A stretch of DNA of 64,000 nt from Chloroflexi bacterium GWB2_49_20 (GTDB lineage: Bacteria; Chloroflexota; Anaerolineae; Anaerolineales; Villigracilaceae), in assembly GCA_001796335.1 (NCBI GenBank), contig MGMF01000010.1, positions 1 to 64,000 on the forward strand. The letters are read 5' to 3'. Within the stretch, counting starts at the first letter, position 1. Each line of letters opens with the position of its first letter. A program made the position numbers and the translations under genes. This document shows positions 16,155-24,850 of this stretch, one piece after another. Under the pieces are notes generated by a model. The model did no database searches and had not been told where the DNA came from. It saw only the letters and a program-made list of their open reading frames with translations.

Positions 16155-17195
16155 ATGAGAACTGTTTTCTGGGATTACGAGAATCATCAACTTAAAATGA
16201 TCGACCAACGTCGATTGCCAGGGGCACTGGAAGTTTATTCCTGCCAAACCTGCGAAGAAACTGCAAATGCAATTCGAAATATGTTGGTCAGGGGTGCACC
16301 AGCAATCGGCGCATGTGCTGCTTTTGGACTGGCGTTGGCAGCTCATCAATCAACGGCGACAAACCTGGAAGGAATTTTGGCCGATCTGGAAAATGCAAAA
16401 TCAGTGCTACTAATATCCCGACCTACTGCGGTAAATTTGGCATGGAGTCTGAATCGAGTGATGGGAGTTACGAAAGGTTACAAGGGTTCTGTCGCTGAAT
16501 TACGAGCCCTAATTTTGTTAAAGGCGCAAGAAATAGCTGATGAAGATGTGATCATAAACCAGCGTATGGCTGAAATTGGTGCGGAATTGATTGATGATGG
16601 GGACACTATTATTCACCATTGCAACACAGGCGCACTCGCGACAGTAGATTGGGGAACAGCGTTGGGAGTGATCCGTTTTGCTCACGAACAGGGAAAGCGG
16701 ATCCATTTGCTGGTTGATGAAACCCGTCCGCGGTTACAAGGATCTCGTTTGACTGCCTGGGAGCTTGAACAATATGGCATTCCATATGAGATTATTAGCG
16801 ATAATATGGCTGGATACTTTCTAAAATCCGGATCTGTGAATAAGGTTATGTTCGGTGCTGACCGTGTGGCAGCAAATGGGGATGTGGCCAACAAAATTGG
16901 AACATACATGCTGGCTTTGGCGGCGAATGATAATAGTGTGCCGGTATACGCCGTAGTGCCAATATCCACTGTGGATAGTTCTTTGGAAAACGGTGACATG
17001 ATCCCGATTGAAGAGCGCCCACAGGAAGAAGTGCTGGATATCTATGTTAATGGTGAAAGAGTGACTCCAGTAGGCGCACGCGCACGAAATCCGGCATTCG
17101 ATGTGACTCCCAATCGCTTGATCACAGCAATTGTCACCGAAAAAGGAGTGGTTTATCCACCATTTGAGCGCAATTTGCTTGAGGTTTTAAAATGA
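16155..17195 (+). CDS. mtnA: S-methyl-5-thioribose-1-phosphate isomerase
   Basis: This 346-residue aldose-ketose isomerase is of the eIF2B-like family. It has RGAPAIGACAAFGLALAA, the catalytic Cys156 in HHCNTGALATVDWGTALG and Asp236 in MFGADRVAANGDVANKIGT, all as in MtnA. It converts methylthioribose 1-phosphate to methylthioribulose 1-phosphate in methionine salvage. Later salvage genes are absent here; the next genes are a PfkB kinase and ahcY, so the theme is recycling of SAM by-products. The leader carries a terminator-like hairpin. Confidence 0.93.
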   Translation: MRTVFWDYENHQLKMIDQRRLPGALEVYSCQTCEETANAIRNMLVRGAPAIGACAAFGLALAAHQSTATNLEGILADLENAKSVLLISRPTAVNLAWSLNRVMGVTKGYKGSVAELRALILLKAQEIADEDVIINQRMAEIGAELIDDGDTIIHHCNTGALATVDWGTALGVIRFAHEQGKRIHLLVDETRPRLQGSRLTAWELEQYGIPYEIISDNMAGYFLKSGSVNKVMFGADRVAANGDVANKIGTYMLALAANDNSVPVYAVVPISTVDSSLENGDMIPIEERPQEEVLDIYVNGERVTPVGARARNPAFDVTPNRLITAIVTEKGVVYPPFERNLLEVLK

Positions 17196-17250
17196 GTTGT
17201 TTTATTATAAGTGATATTATGGATGAAAATTTTCTAACAGGAAACGTTAA

Positions 17251-18207
17251 ATGAATATTCTTCTCACTGGATCTGTGGCCTACGACTACTTGATGACCTT
17301 CCCGGGCTTATTTAAAGAACAGATATTACCCGAACGACTAGGATCAATCAGTCTTTCCTTTTTGGTGAATTCGATGTCGCGTCAGCGCGGAGGAGTTGCG
17401 CCCAATATTGCATATACTCTGGCAATGCTGGGTGAAGCACCTTATTTAATGGCAACCGTGGGTGAGGATTTTAATGACTATCGCGATTGGCTGGAAAGCA
17501 AAGGAGTGGATACCTCACTGGTTGTAGTTGTTCCGGGGGTGTTCACGGCATCTTTTTTTGCAACGACTGATGAGGCCAATGCTCAAATCGCCAGTTTTTA
17601 TCCAGGAGCCATGGCTTATGCGGCTGAACAATCGCTGAAAACCCTTGAAGAAAAACCAGACCTTGTAGTAGTGTCGCCCAATGATCCCGAGGCGATGAAG
17701 AATTTTGCCGCGGAGTGCCGGGAATTAGGCATTCCATATTTGTATGACCCAAGTCAGCAAATTCTACGCTTATCCGGAGAAGAAATCCTGAGAGATATGA
17801 AAGGTGCACATTTTCTATTTGTAAACGACTATGAGAGTGGCTTGATCATGAAAAAGACGGGATTGAGTCTGGATGAAATCCTGAAGATTGTGAATGTAGT
17901 GGTAGTTACCCGGGGTGAAAAGGGGACGAGTATTTATACCGAAGGAAAAGAGATCAACTTGTCTGTTGTGCCACCCCAGCAAATTGTCGACCCAACAGGC
18001 GTGGGGGATGCGTTCAGGGGTGGCTTTCTGGCTGGTTACTCGAATGGGTGGAGCTGGGAAACGTGTGGAAAGATGGGAGCTCTGGCAGCGACTTATTGTC
18101 TTGAGAAAAAAGGTACCCAGAACCATACCTTTACCAGGGATGAATTTGTGGCACGTTTTCGCAAGCATTTTAATGATGATGGTTTATTGGACGAATTGGT
18201 TCGTTAA
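17251..18207 (+). CDS. PfkB-family carbohydrate/nucleoside kinase, possibly adenosine kinase
   Basis: This 318-residue ribokinase-fold protein has the N-terminal GG switch in RQRGGVAPNIAYTLAMLGE and the C-terminal catalytic motif DPTGVGDAFRGGFLAG, with Asp as base. The family phosphorylates sugars or nucleosides. The variant DPTGVGDAFR and its position between mtnA and ahcY suggest adenosine kinase, which would remove the adenosine released by AhcY. Substrate is inference. A modest AGGA site precedes the ATG. Confidence 0.82.
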   Translation: MNILLTGSVAYDYLMTFPGLFKEQILPERLGSISLSFLVNSMSRQRGGVAPNIAYTLAMLGEAPYLMATVGEDFNDYRDWLESKGVDTSLVVVVPGVFTASFFATTDEANAQIASFYPGAMAYAAEQSLKTLEEKPDLVVVSPNDPEAMKNFAAECRELGIPYLYDPSQQILRLSGEEILRDMKGAHFLFVNDYESGLIMKKTGLSLDEILKIVNVVVVTRGEKGTSIYTEGKEINLSVVPPQQIVDPTGVGDAFRGGFLAGYSNGWSWETCGKMGALAATYCLEKKGTQNHTFTRDEFVARFRKHFNDDGLLDELVR

Positions 18208-18236
18208 ACTAAAGATTTGCATACCCTTTATGTAGT

Positions 18237-19563
<1,327 letters not shown>

Positions 19564-19592
19564 AATCAGTTAGGGTATTTTGTTAATTAGCA

Positions 19593-19630
19593 CCCCTCTC
19601 CTATTAATTTTTCCTGGAGAGGGGTTTTTT
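19593..19630 (+). terminator. Rho-independent terminator of ahcY
   Basis: Stem CCCCTCTCC (19593-19601) with GGAGAGGGG (19616-19624), a 14-base loop, then six T. It separates the plus-strand ahcY group from the convergent minus-strand ybaK. Confidence 0.9.
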
Positions 19631-19647
19631 ATATAACAATCAATCAG

Positions 19648-20133
19648 TCATTCTTCTTTTACCCGAATGATCCTGGCGGAGGTCATTGCATGCAACTCCC
19701 GGGGTGACAATTCAAATACAGCATTAGGTGTACCCGCTGCAGCCCAAAGGGTTTCGTACTTAAGCAGGTCTTCATCCAAATATGTATCAATTAGGGTTGA
19801 GTGACCAATGGGAGGAATTCCACCGATGGCAAAACCTGTTATGCTGCGGACAAATTCAGGATCAGCCCGATCAATTGGTTCACCAGTGAGATCGGCGATC
19901 TTCTTAACATCCACACGGTTGGCACCACTGGTGAGAATTAGAACCGGTTTACCACTCTTCCGACATTTGAAAATCAATGATTTAACAATTTGCCCTATTG
20001 TGCATCCAATTCGGGCTGCGGCATCTGTTGATGTGCGGGTGGTTTCCTGAAACTCTATTACTTTAAGGTTGTAACCAAGGTGAACCAGTTGATCTTGAAC
20101 CTTTTGGGCTGACAAACTCAATACATGATTCAT
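19648..20133 (-). CDS. YbaK/EbsC-type aminoacyl-tRNA deacylase
   Basis: This 161-residue protein has the YbaK/ProX fold: VKSLIFKCRKSGKPVLILTSGANRVD, the GFAIGGIPPIGH loop and the DEDLLKYETLWAAAGTPNAVFELSPRELH tail. Members hydrolyse mischarged tRNA, for example Cys-tRNA(Pro). Substrate cannot be fixed from sequence. The start overlaps the stop of the upstream methyltransferase gene by four bases, so they are coupled. Confidence 0.88.
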   Translation of the reverse strand: MNHVLSLSAQKVQDQLVHLGYNLKVIEFQETTRTSTDAAARIGCTIGQIVKSLIFKCRKSGKPVLILTSGANRVDVKKIADLTGEPIDRADPEFVRSITGFAIGGIPPIGHSTLIDTYLDEDLLKYETLWAAAGTPNAVFELSPRELHAMTSARIIRVKEE

Positions 20134-20819
20134 TCTTTGCCTCCGATGGGTTCTTTTGTGATTTTTGCTGTGACAATATCAACGGGTAAGCCCCACATAT
20201 TTTTGGATTTGGTTGCGATTATTTTAAATGCAGCTTGAATTAGGATTGGCTGAACCAAAATTGGTCGGCAATCGACAAGAGCTGGCATTATCTCGTGAAA
20301 TCTCTCATAAATTCGGACGGGTAAAGTACCTTGTTTGGAAAGACATACAATTCCTATCCTTCCGTCTGCCTTCAAAATGCGTTCGCATTCAGCCAAAACC
20401 AATGGTATATCCGGCGTGTCAAATAACTCCAGCGTAAAACTGAAGAAGACTGCCGAAAAAACATTGGACGAATAGGGCAGATGACAGGCATCTCCAAGTT
20501 GCAGGTAGACAGGATAAGAAAGGCCTTTTTTCGAAAGATGTGCACGTGTTTGTGTCAGCATGCCATCCGAAATATCCAAACCAAAAATGTACCCGGAAGA
20601 TGAGACTGCCATAGCCAGCGATATCAAACCATGGCCAGTGCCACAACCAATCTCCAGAATATGCTCTCCAGGCTGGGGGTGGAGTTGCTTGATTCCTAAA
20701 TCCATAAATTTCCGTTCGCTGCCACCGGCGATAAAATCATACCAGCGACTCATCTGATTGTACGCCAGACGAGCATCCTGTTTTGAGCGGGTTACACGGC
20801 TTATTCCATGAGAGTACAT
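20130..20819 (-). CDS. Class I SAM-dependent methyltransferase
   Basis: This 229-residue protein has a Rossmann methyltransferase core: motif I HILEIGCGTGHGLISLA (near 54-70), the acidic strand end IFGLDISDGML, GDACHLPYSSNVFSAVFFSFTLEL (motif IV region) and ILKADGRIGIV (motif for the sixth strand). The pattern is UbiE/Methyltransf_11-like. The methylated substrate is unknown. It sits between ybaK and a nitroreductase gene on the minus strand, with four bases between it and the upstream stop. Confidence 0.85.
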   Translation of the reverse strand: MYSHGISRVTRSKQDARLAYNQMSRWYDFIAGGSERKFMDLGIKQLHPQPGEHILEIGCGTGHGLISLAMAVSSSGYIFGLDISDGMLTQTRAHLSKKGLSYPVYLQLGDACHLPYSSNVFSAVFFSFTLELFDTPDIPLVLAECERILKADGRIGIVCLSKQGTLPVRIYERFHEIMPALVDCRPILVQPILIQAAFKIIATKSKNMWGLPVDIVTAKITKEPIGGKE

Positions 20820-20823
20820 AATT

Positions 20824-21615
20824 TCACTTCAGCGCAAACCCCTGATTTTCAATCTCCTTTCGCAAACCCGGACGCACGACCTGGGATACGCGACGAGCAG
20901 TATGTTCCAACCAGCCATAGTTTTCCATATCCCCATCCCGATTGGGTGTGGGAACCTGCCGATTTTTATAGATACCGGTTTGCTGCATTGTTTGATCATA
21001 TTCCACCAACGCCTTCTCGTATGGGCTGGGATCGTATTTTTCCCAATGCAGGATGGCTTGCAAAGGCAGACGGGGACGGATCTTCGATTCTCCTTTTGGC
21101 CAACCAATTGTCATACCGGTGATTGGGAAGACCAGGGGCGGTAACCCCAGCAAATTGATCACTTCCCGGGGGTTATTGCGAATACTTCCTATAAAACAGA
21201 TTCCCAACCCAAGAGATTCGGCTGCCAGGGCTGCAGTTTGAGCTGCTATGGAAGCATCCACAGCTGCGATCAGGAAATTTTCAAGATACTCTGCATTCTG
21301 GATATAGTTCCCCATCTGGCAGACATGTTGCAGGCGTGCAAGATCGGCACACCAAGTTAGGAATAAGGGGGCTGTGCGGATATGTTTTTGATTTGAACAT
21401 AAGTCTGCCAATTTTCCCCGACTTTCATCGTCAGTTGTGGCTATAACGCTATAGGTCTGTAAATTTGATGAACTCGAAGCTTGTTGGGCAGCTGAGATAA
21501 TGGTTTCGACCAAGGTGACTGGCAAAGGATCGGATTTGAATTGTCGGATGGAAGAATGGGACATTATAAGATCAAGAGTGGGATTATTCAAGTATCTCTC
21601 TCCATTTTCATTCAA
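20824..21615 (-). CDS. Nitroreductase-family NAD(P)H flavin oxidoreductase (NfsA-like)
   Basis: This 263-residue protein has the NfsA/FRP layout: LDLIMSHSSIRQF with the FMN-binding Arg, AAQQASSSSNLQTYSVI, SLGLGICFIGSIRNNP and FPITGMTIGWP. It uses FMN and NAD(P)H to reduce flavins, nitro compounds or quinones. Start is uncertain: the longest frame begins at a TTG (21615), and the only early in-frame ATG is inside the conserved N-terminal helix (MSHSS). The TTG or another upstream codon is therefore likelier. Confidence 0.87.
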   Translation of the reverse strand: MNENGERYLNNPTLDLIMSHSSIRQFKSDPLPVTLVETIISAAQQASSSSNLQTYSVIATTDDESRGKLADLCSNQKHIRTAPLFLTWCADLARLQHVCQMGNYIQNAEYLENFLIAAVDASIAAQTAALAAESLGLGICFIGSIRNNPREVINLLGLPPLVFPITGMTIGWPKGESKIRPRLPLQAILHWEKYDPSPYEKALVEYDQTMQQTGIYKNRQVPTPNRDGDMENYGWLEHTARRVSQVVRPGLRKEIENQGFALK

Positions 21616-21656
21616 GATTTTTTGGATGCCAGTTTTTAACCTGGGGTTGCCATCAT

Positions 21657-21887
21657 CTAAGATTCCTGTTCAGCAAGGAATTCAAGCTTATGGAGGACGT
21701 GAATGGCATCATTATGGCGTTTAAGGACAGAACCGGACCAATCGTTGAGAATATATTCGTTAGCTTGAATTTTTGGATGTTTCCGAATTGAAAGATGAAC
21801 TTTTCTCACAACCGAATCATTGAAAGATTCTCCCAGCAAATCTCTGCAAGTCAGGTATTCGACGTGTTTGTGGCCGGTAAATAGCAA
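21657..21887 (-). CDS. Small protein of unknown function
   Basis: I do not recognise this frame. From the TTG at 21887 it gives 76 residues, rich in charged and aromatic residues, ending in HVLHKLEFLAEQES. No ribosome site is visible. It is in the same frame as the NBR1-type lipoprotein gene upstream, and only its TGA stop (21917-21915) separates them, with no other stop in between. It may be a separate small gene starting at TTG or at a later GTG, the remnant of a longer protein, or an extension reached by readthrough. It fills the whole gap to the nitroreductase gene. Confidence 0.4.
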   Translation of the reverse strand: MLFTGHKHVEYLTCRDLLGESFNDSVVRKVHLSIRKHPKIQANEYILNDWSGSVLKRHNDAIHVLHKLEFLAEQES

Positions 21888-21914
21888 ATAAAAGGGAATA
21901 TTCTTTTCGGATAG

Positions 21915-22469
21915 TCAAGGTTCCACAACCACCAGTATACTGATCGGATCTCCAAAAGGTTGACCCATGGGATTGTATGCCTGCCAAACATTGTGGTAAG
22001 TTCCGGCTTGAGGGGGGGTGGTGAAATTGATATGGATGATTGCCTTGGAGCCTGCACGCGCTGGGTAGAGGTCCTGTTCCGTTGCAATTCCAAGTCCATC
22101 ACCAGTTGTCAGGCGCAGAGTATATCTATAATCCCAATCACAGGTACCGTTATTTTCAACTTGCCACTGTTTATCAACTTCTAGACCGGGCTTGAGGTTT
22201 GTCCAATCAGGAATGGTGGTATCTTCGATGTACAGAAGATTATCCGTACAAATTTCAATTTGAGTCGAAGGAGGCGGTGGAAGGGTATAAATGGGTAGGG
22301 GAGGAGTGATGATCGTCGCAGATTGTGAAGCGGGCATGTTTTCAGATAAGGGAGGAAGATATGGAGCATCGGGTGTATTGATCGCATTACAGCTAGAGAG
22401 GATCAGTAAACATACGTTAAAATAAAAGATGGACACACCTTTGATTTTTTGAAAATGTGGTGCATCCAT
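21915..22469 (-). CDS. Lipoprotein with NBR1-type Ig-like domain
   Basis: This 184-residue protein has a lipobox (LLILSSC, about residue 26), a Pro-rich linker (PPLPIYTLPPPPSTQ) and an NBR1-like Ig domain. The domain signature is clear: DWTNLKPGLEVDKQWQVENNGTCDWD followed by YTLRLTTGDGLG and INFTTPPQAGTYHNVWQAYNPMGQPFG. In bacteria these domains occur on surface proteins with unknown ligands. An AAGGA site nine bases before the ATG supports the start. It lies 33 bases after recA on the same strand. Confidence 0.85.
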   Translation of the reverse strand: MDAPHFQKIKGVSIFYFNVCLLILSSCNAINTPDAPYLPPLSENMPASQSATIITPPLPIYTLPPPPSTQIEICTDNLLYIEDTTIPDWTNLKPGLEVDKQWQVENNGTCDWDYRYTLRLTTGDGLGIATEQDLYPARAGSKAIIHINFTTPPQAGTYHNVWQAYNPMGQPFGDPISILVVVEP

Positions 22470-22502
22470 CAGATAAAGTCCTTTTTGGTATGAAAATGTG
22501 GT

Positions 22503-23588
22503 CTATTCTTCGCCCATAACCGTCGAGTCTTCATCGCCTGCGGAGCCTGATAATACCAAGCTGCCACCAGATGCCTGGTCACGAACGGCACGCTCAATTT
22601 CGTTGGCGAGATCCGGATTCTGGCGCAGGAATTCTTTGGAATTCTCGCGTCCTTGGCCGATACGGACATCGCCGAAGGAGTAGAACGCACCGCGTTTTGT
22701 AAGAATCTCGAATTGAGTAGCCAGGTCTACCAGATCGCCCATTTTGGAAATGCCTTCGTTGTACATTATGTCAAATTCAGCAGTTCTAAAAGGCGCGGCG
22801 ACCTTATTTTTGACTACGCGGACACGTGTACGGTTTCCGATGATCTCGGCACCGACCTTGATAGATTGAATGCGGCGAACATCCAGCCGGACAGATGCAT
22901 AGAACTTGAGGGCATTGCCACCTGTGGTGGTTTCGGGATTACCAAACATGACCCCTATTTTCATACGCAGCTGATTCGTGAAGATAACGGCGGTTTTAGT
23001 CTGGTTAATGGCACCCGAGAGTTTGCGCAATGCCTGGGACATGAGTCGAGCCATGGCACCCATCTGAGCATCGCCCATATCTCCCTCTATTTCAGCCCTA
23101 GGTACCAGCGCTGCAACAGAATCGATGACGACCAGTTCAACTGCGCCGGAACGGACAAGCGTTTCAGTGATCTCCAATGCCTGTTCACCTGTATCGGGTT
23201 GTGAAACAAGTAAATTGTCCACGTCCACACCACAACGGGCGGCATAAATAGGATCAAGGGCGTGTTCCATGTCAACATACGCACAAGTTCCACCCAGTTT
23301 TTGAGCTTCTGCCACGATGTGCTGGCTGATGGTTGTCTTACCAGAAGATTCTGGTCCAAATATTTCGGTGATACGGCCACGTGGGATGCCGCCAATCCCG
23401 AGGGCAAGGTCGAGAGATAATGAGCCGGTTGGTATGGCATCAATTGCCATACTGTGGGCTTCGCCGAGGCGCATAATTGAGCCATCTCCATAGCGCTTGA
23501 CAATGTCTCCGAGAGCCTTGTCTAGCATTGCCTGGCGCGCTTCGTCCATCTGGCCAACCGGTTTGGATTCTTGAGATTTTCGTGCCAT
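22503..23588 (-). CDS. recA: Recombinase A
   Basis: This 361-residue protein is a complete RecA. It has Walker [10 protein letters not shown] (78-86), the catalytic Glu in YVDMEHALD, Walker [13 protein letters not shown], the mobile loop 1 [10 protein letters not shown] and loop 2 [28 protein letters not shown] region. It drives strand exchange and LexA co-protease activity. The acidic tail ([14 protein letters not shown]) is normal. GGTGAGG precedes the ATG. The promoter overlaps an SOS-box-like sequence. Confidence 0.97.
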   Translation of the reverse strand: MARKSQESKPVGQMDEARQAMLDKALGDIVKRYGDGSIMRLGEAHSMAIDAIPTGSLSLDLALGIGGIPRGRITEIFGPESSGKTTISQHIVAEAQKLGGTCAYVDMEHALDPIYAARCGVDVDNLLVSQPDTGEQALEITETLVRSGAVELVVIDSVAALVPRAEIEGDMGDAQMGAMARLMSQALRKLSGAINQTKTAVIFTNQLRMKIGVMFGNPETTTGGNALKFYASVRLDVRRIQSIKVGAEIIGNRTRVRVVKNKVAAPFRTAEFDIMYNEGISKMGDLVDLATQFEILTKRGAFYSFGDVRIGQGRENSKEFLRQNPDLANEIERAVRDQASGGSLVLSGSAGDEDSTVMGEE

Positions 23589-23651
23589 GGGTACCTCACC
23601 ACTTTTAATTTGAGATATCAGTCTATTTGATTGACTTTTAATATTTGTTTG

Positions 23652-23679
23652 ATTATAGCACAGATGTTCGATACGTCAA
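23652..23679 (-). promoter_or_regulatory. recA promoter with SOS-box-like spacer
   Basis: On the minus strand: TTGACG (23679-23674), a 16-bp spacer and TATAAT (23657-23652). The spacer contains CGAACATCTGTGC (23670-23658), which with the next T matches eight of ten defined positions of the Gram-positive LexA box CGAAC-N4-GTTCG. LexA binding here would block polymerase directly. The leader is about 55 bases. Confidence 0.65.
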
Positions 23680-23743
23680 GGAGGATTTTTAGAGGAGTTG
23701 GGAGCTCTTGCTAAAATATGGTTTGAGCAGGATACAAACATTC

Positions 23744-24850
23744 CTATGGAGTTGGTGTGAAGAAAAAAAAGATTTTTTCTGTTGGTGGAGGGGTGCTTCC
23801 AAAACCATTCAAACCGCGAAATGCGAAGTAAGTTACCTGCCCATCTAGGATCTGTACTTTTATTTCATGAGTTTTCTGGAGATATTGAAAAGAGATGGTG
23901 TAATACCCTGACGGAAGATCGCTCATCACCAGGTTTTCTTGATAGTATTCGTCACCCGAAACACCCAGAGCCGGGTATGTTCGACTGGTCCATTCCATTT
24001 TCGTTTCTTCGGAAAGCAGAGTAACATCAAGATCCGTGAGTACATAACCGTAAGAATCCGTAATACGCGCTGCCAGCACTCCCCATCCTTGAGGTTGCAC
24101 CAACCAGAGTTCCGGATTACGGGTGTTGAAGTAAGTATCAGCTCCCAACCTTACTTCAAAATGCAAGTGTGGACCAGTCGTGAAACCGGTTTGACCAAGT
24201 TCACCAAGTTGGTCACCGGTTTGCAGCCATTGTCCGGGTACCACATTAACCTGGTCCAGGTGAGCGTACACAGTGAAAAGAGTCTGATCGTTATAGCCGA
24301 AATCATGTTGGATGACAACAGCCAATCCATAAGGGTCATTTTTGTTTGTGGGATCACTGGAATACAAACCCCAGCTTGCCCAAACCACTTCTCCTGGACC
24401 TGCAGCCAGAACGGGTGTGCCCAATTCAGCAGGGATATCTATCCCGGTGTGAACTGCCCCAGGTTTGAAGAAAATTCCACCATAGCGATAATCCGGACTG
24501 GACCAATTTTTTTGGTCAACAGCAATTGGACGGGTGAAATAAAAATGATCAAAGGGTGAGGCAGCCCTGGGTACAGGATAAAGGGGAGGTCTCCAGGCTG
24601 TAACTGGTTGGGCACCTGGAGTGGGTAGAGAAAATCGCATGGTGTCAGGTGTAGATTGAGTAGTGGGATCTGGAGTAGACCCATTTGATAACAGGGGGGT
24701 AGGTGTCAAAGTAACGCTTGACGAGACTGGAGTGAAAGGTGTTGAGGTAGATTTCAGGCTAATGTCTATAGTTGCCGAGGCGGTTTGACAGGCCGGCAAA
24801 GTCAATAAACACAAAAAAAATAGGAAATTGAAAGGTACCGTGGATCTCAT
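23744..24850 (-). CDS. Lipoprotein M23 (LytM-type) metallopeptidase
   Basis: This 368-residue lipoprotein (lipobox LTLPAC) has a long Ser/Thr/Pro linker. The M23 domain has HTGIDIPAELGTPVLAAGPGEVVWASWG, YAHLDQV and GPHLHFEVRLG, which supply the zinc ligands H-x3-D and H-x-H. M23 enzymes cut peptide cross-links in peptidoglycan or regulate amidases. A C-terminal domain of about 100 residues follows. The tail is odd (EKIFFFFTPTP), encoded by A6 and T8 runs. The ATG at 24850 overlaps the upstream stop and begins a normal signal peptide. A longer frame to 25009 lies inside the upstream gene. Confidence 0.9.
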   Translation of the reverse strand: MRSTVPFNFLFFLCLLTLPACQTASATIDISLKSTSTPFTPVSSSVTLTPTPLLSNGSTPDPTTQSTPDTMRFSLPTPGAQPVTAWRPPLYPVPRAASPFDHFYFTRPIAVDQKNWSSPDYRYGGIFFKPGAVHTGIDIPAELGTPVLAAGPGEVVWASWGLYSSDPTNKNDPYGLAVVIQHDFGYNDQTLFTVYAHLDQVNVVPGQWLQTGDQLGELGQTGFTTGPHLHFEVRLGADTYFNTRNPELWLVQPQGWGVLAARITDSYGYVLTDLDVTLLSEETKMEWTSRTYPALGVSGDEYYQENLVMSDLPSGYYTISFQYLQKTHEIKVQILDGQVTYFAFRGLNGFGSTPPPTEKIFFFFTPTP

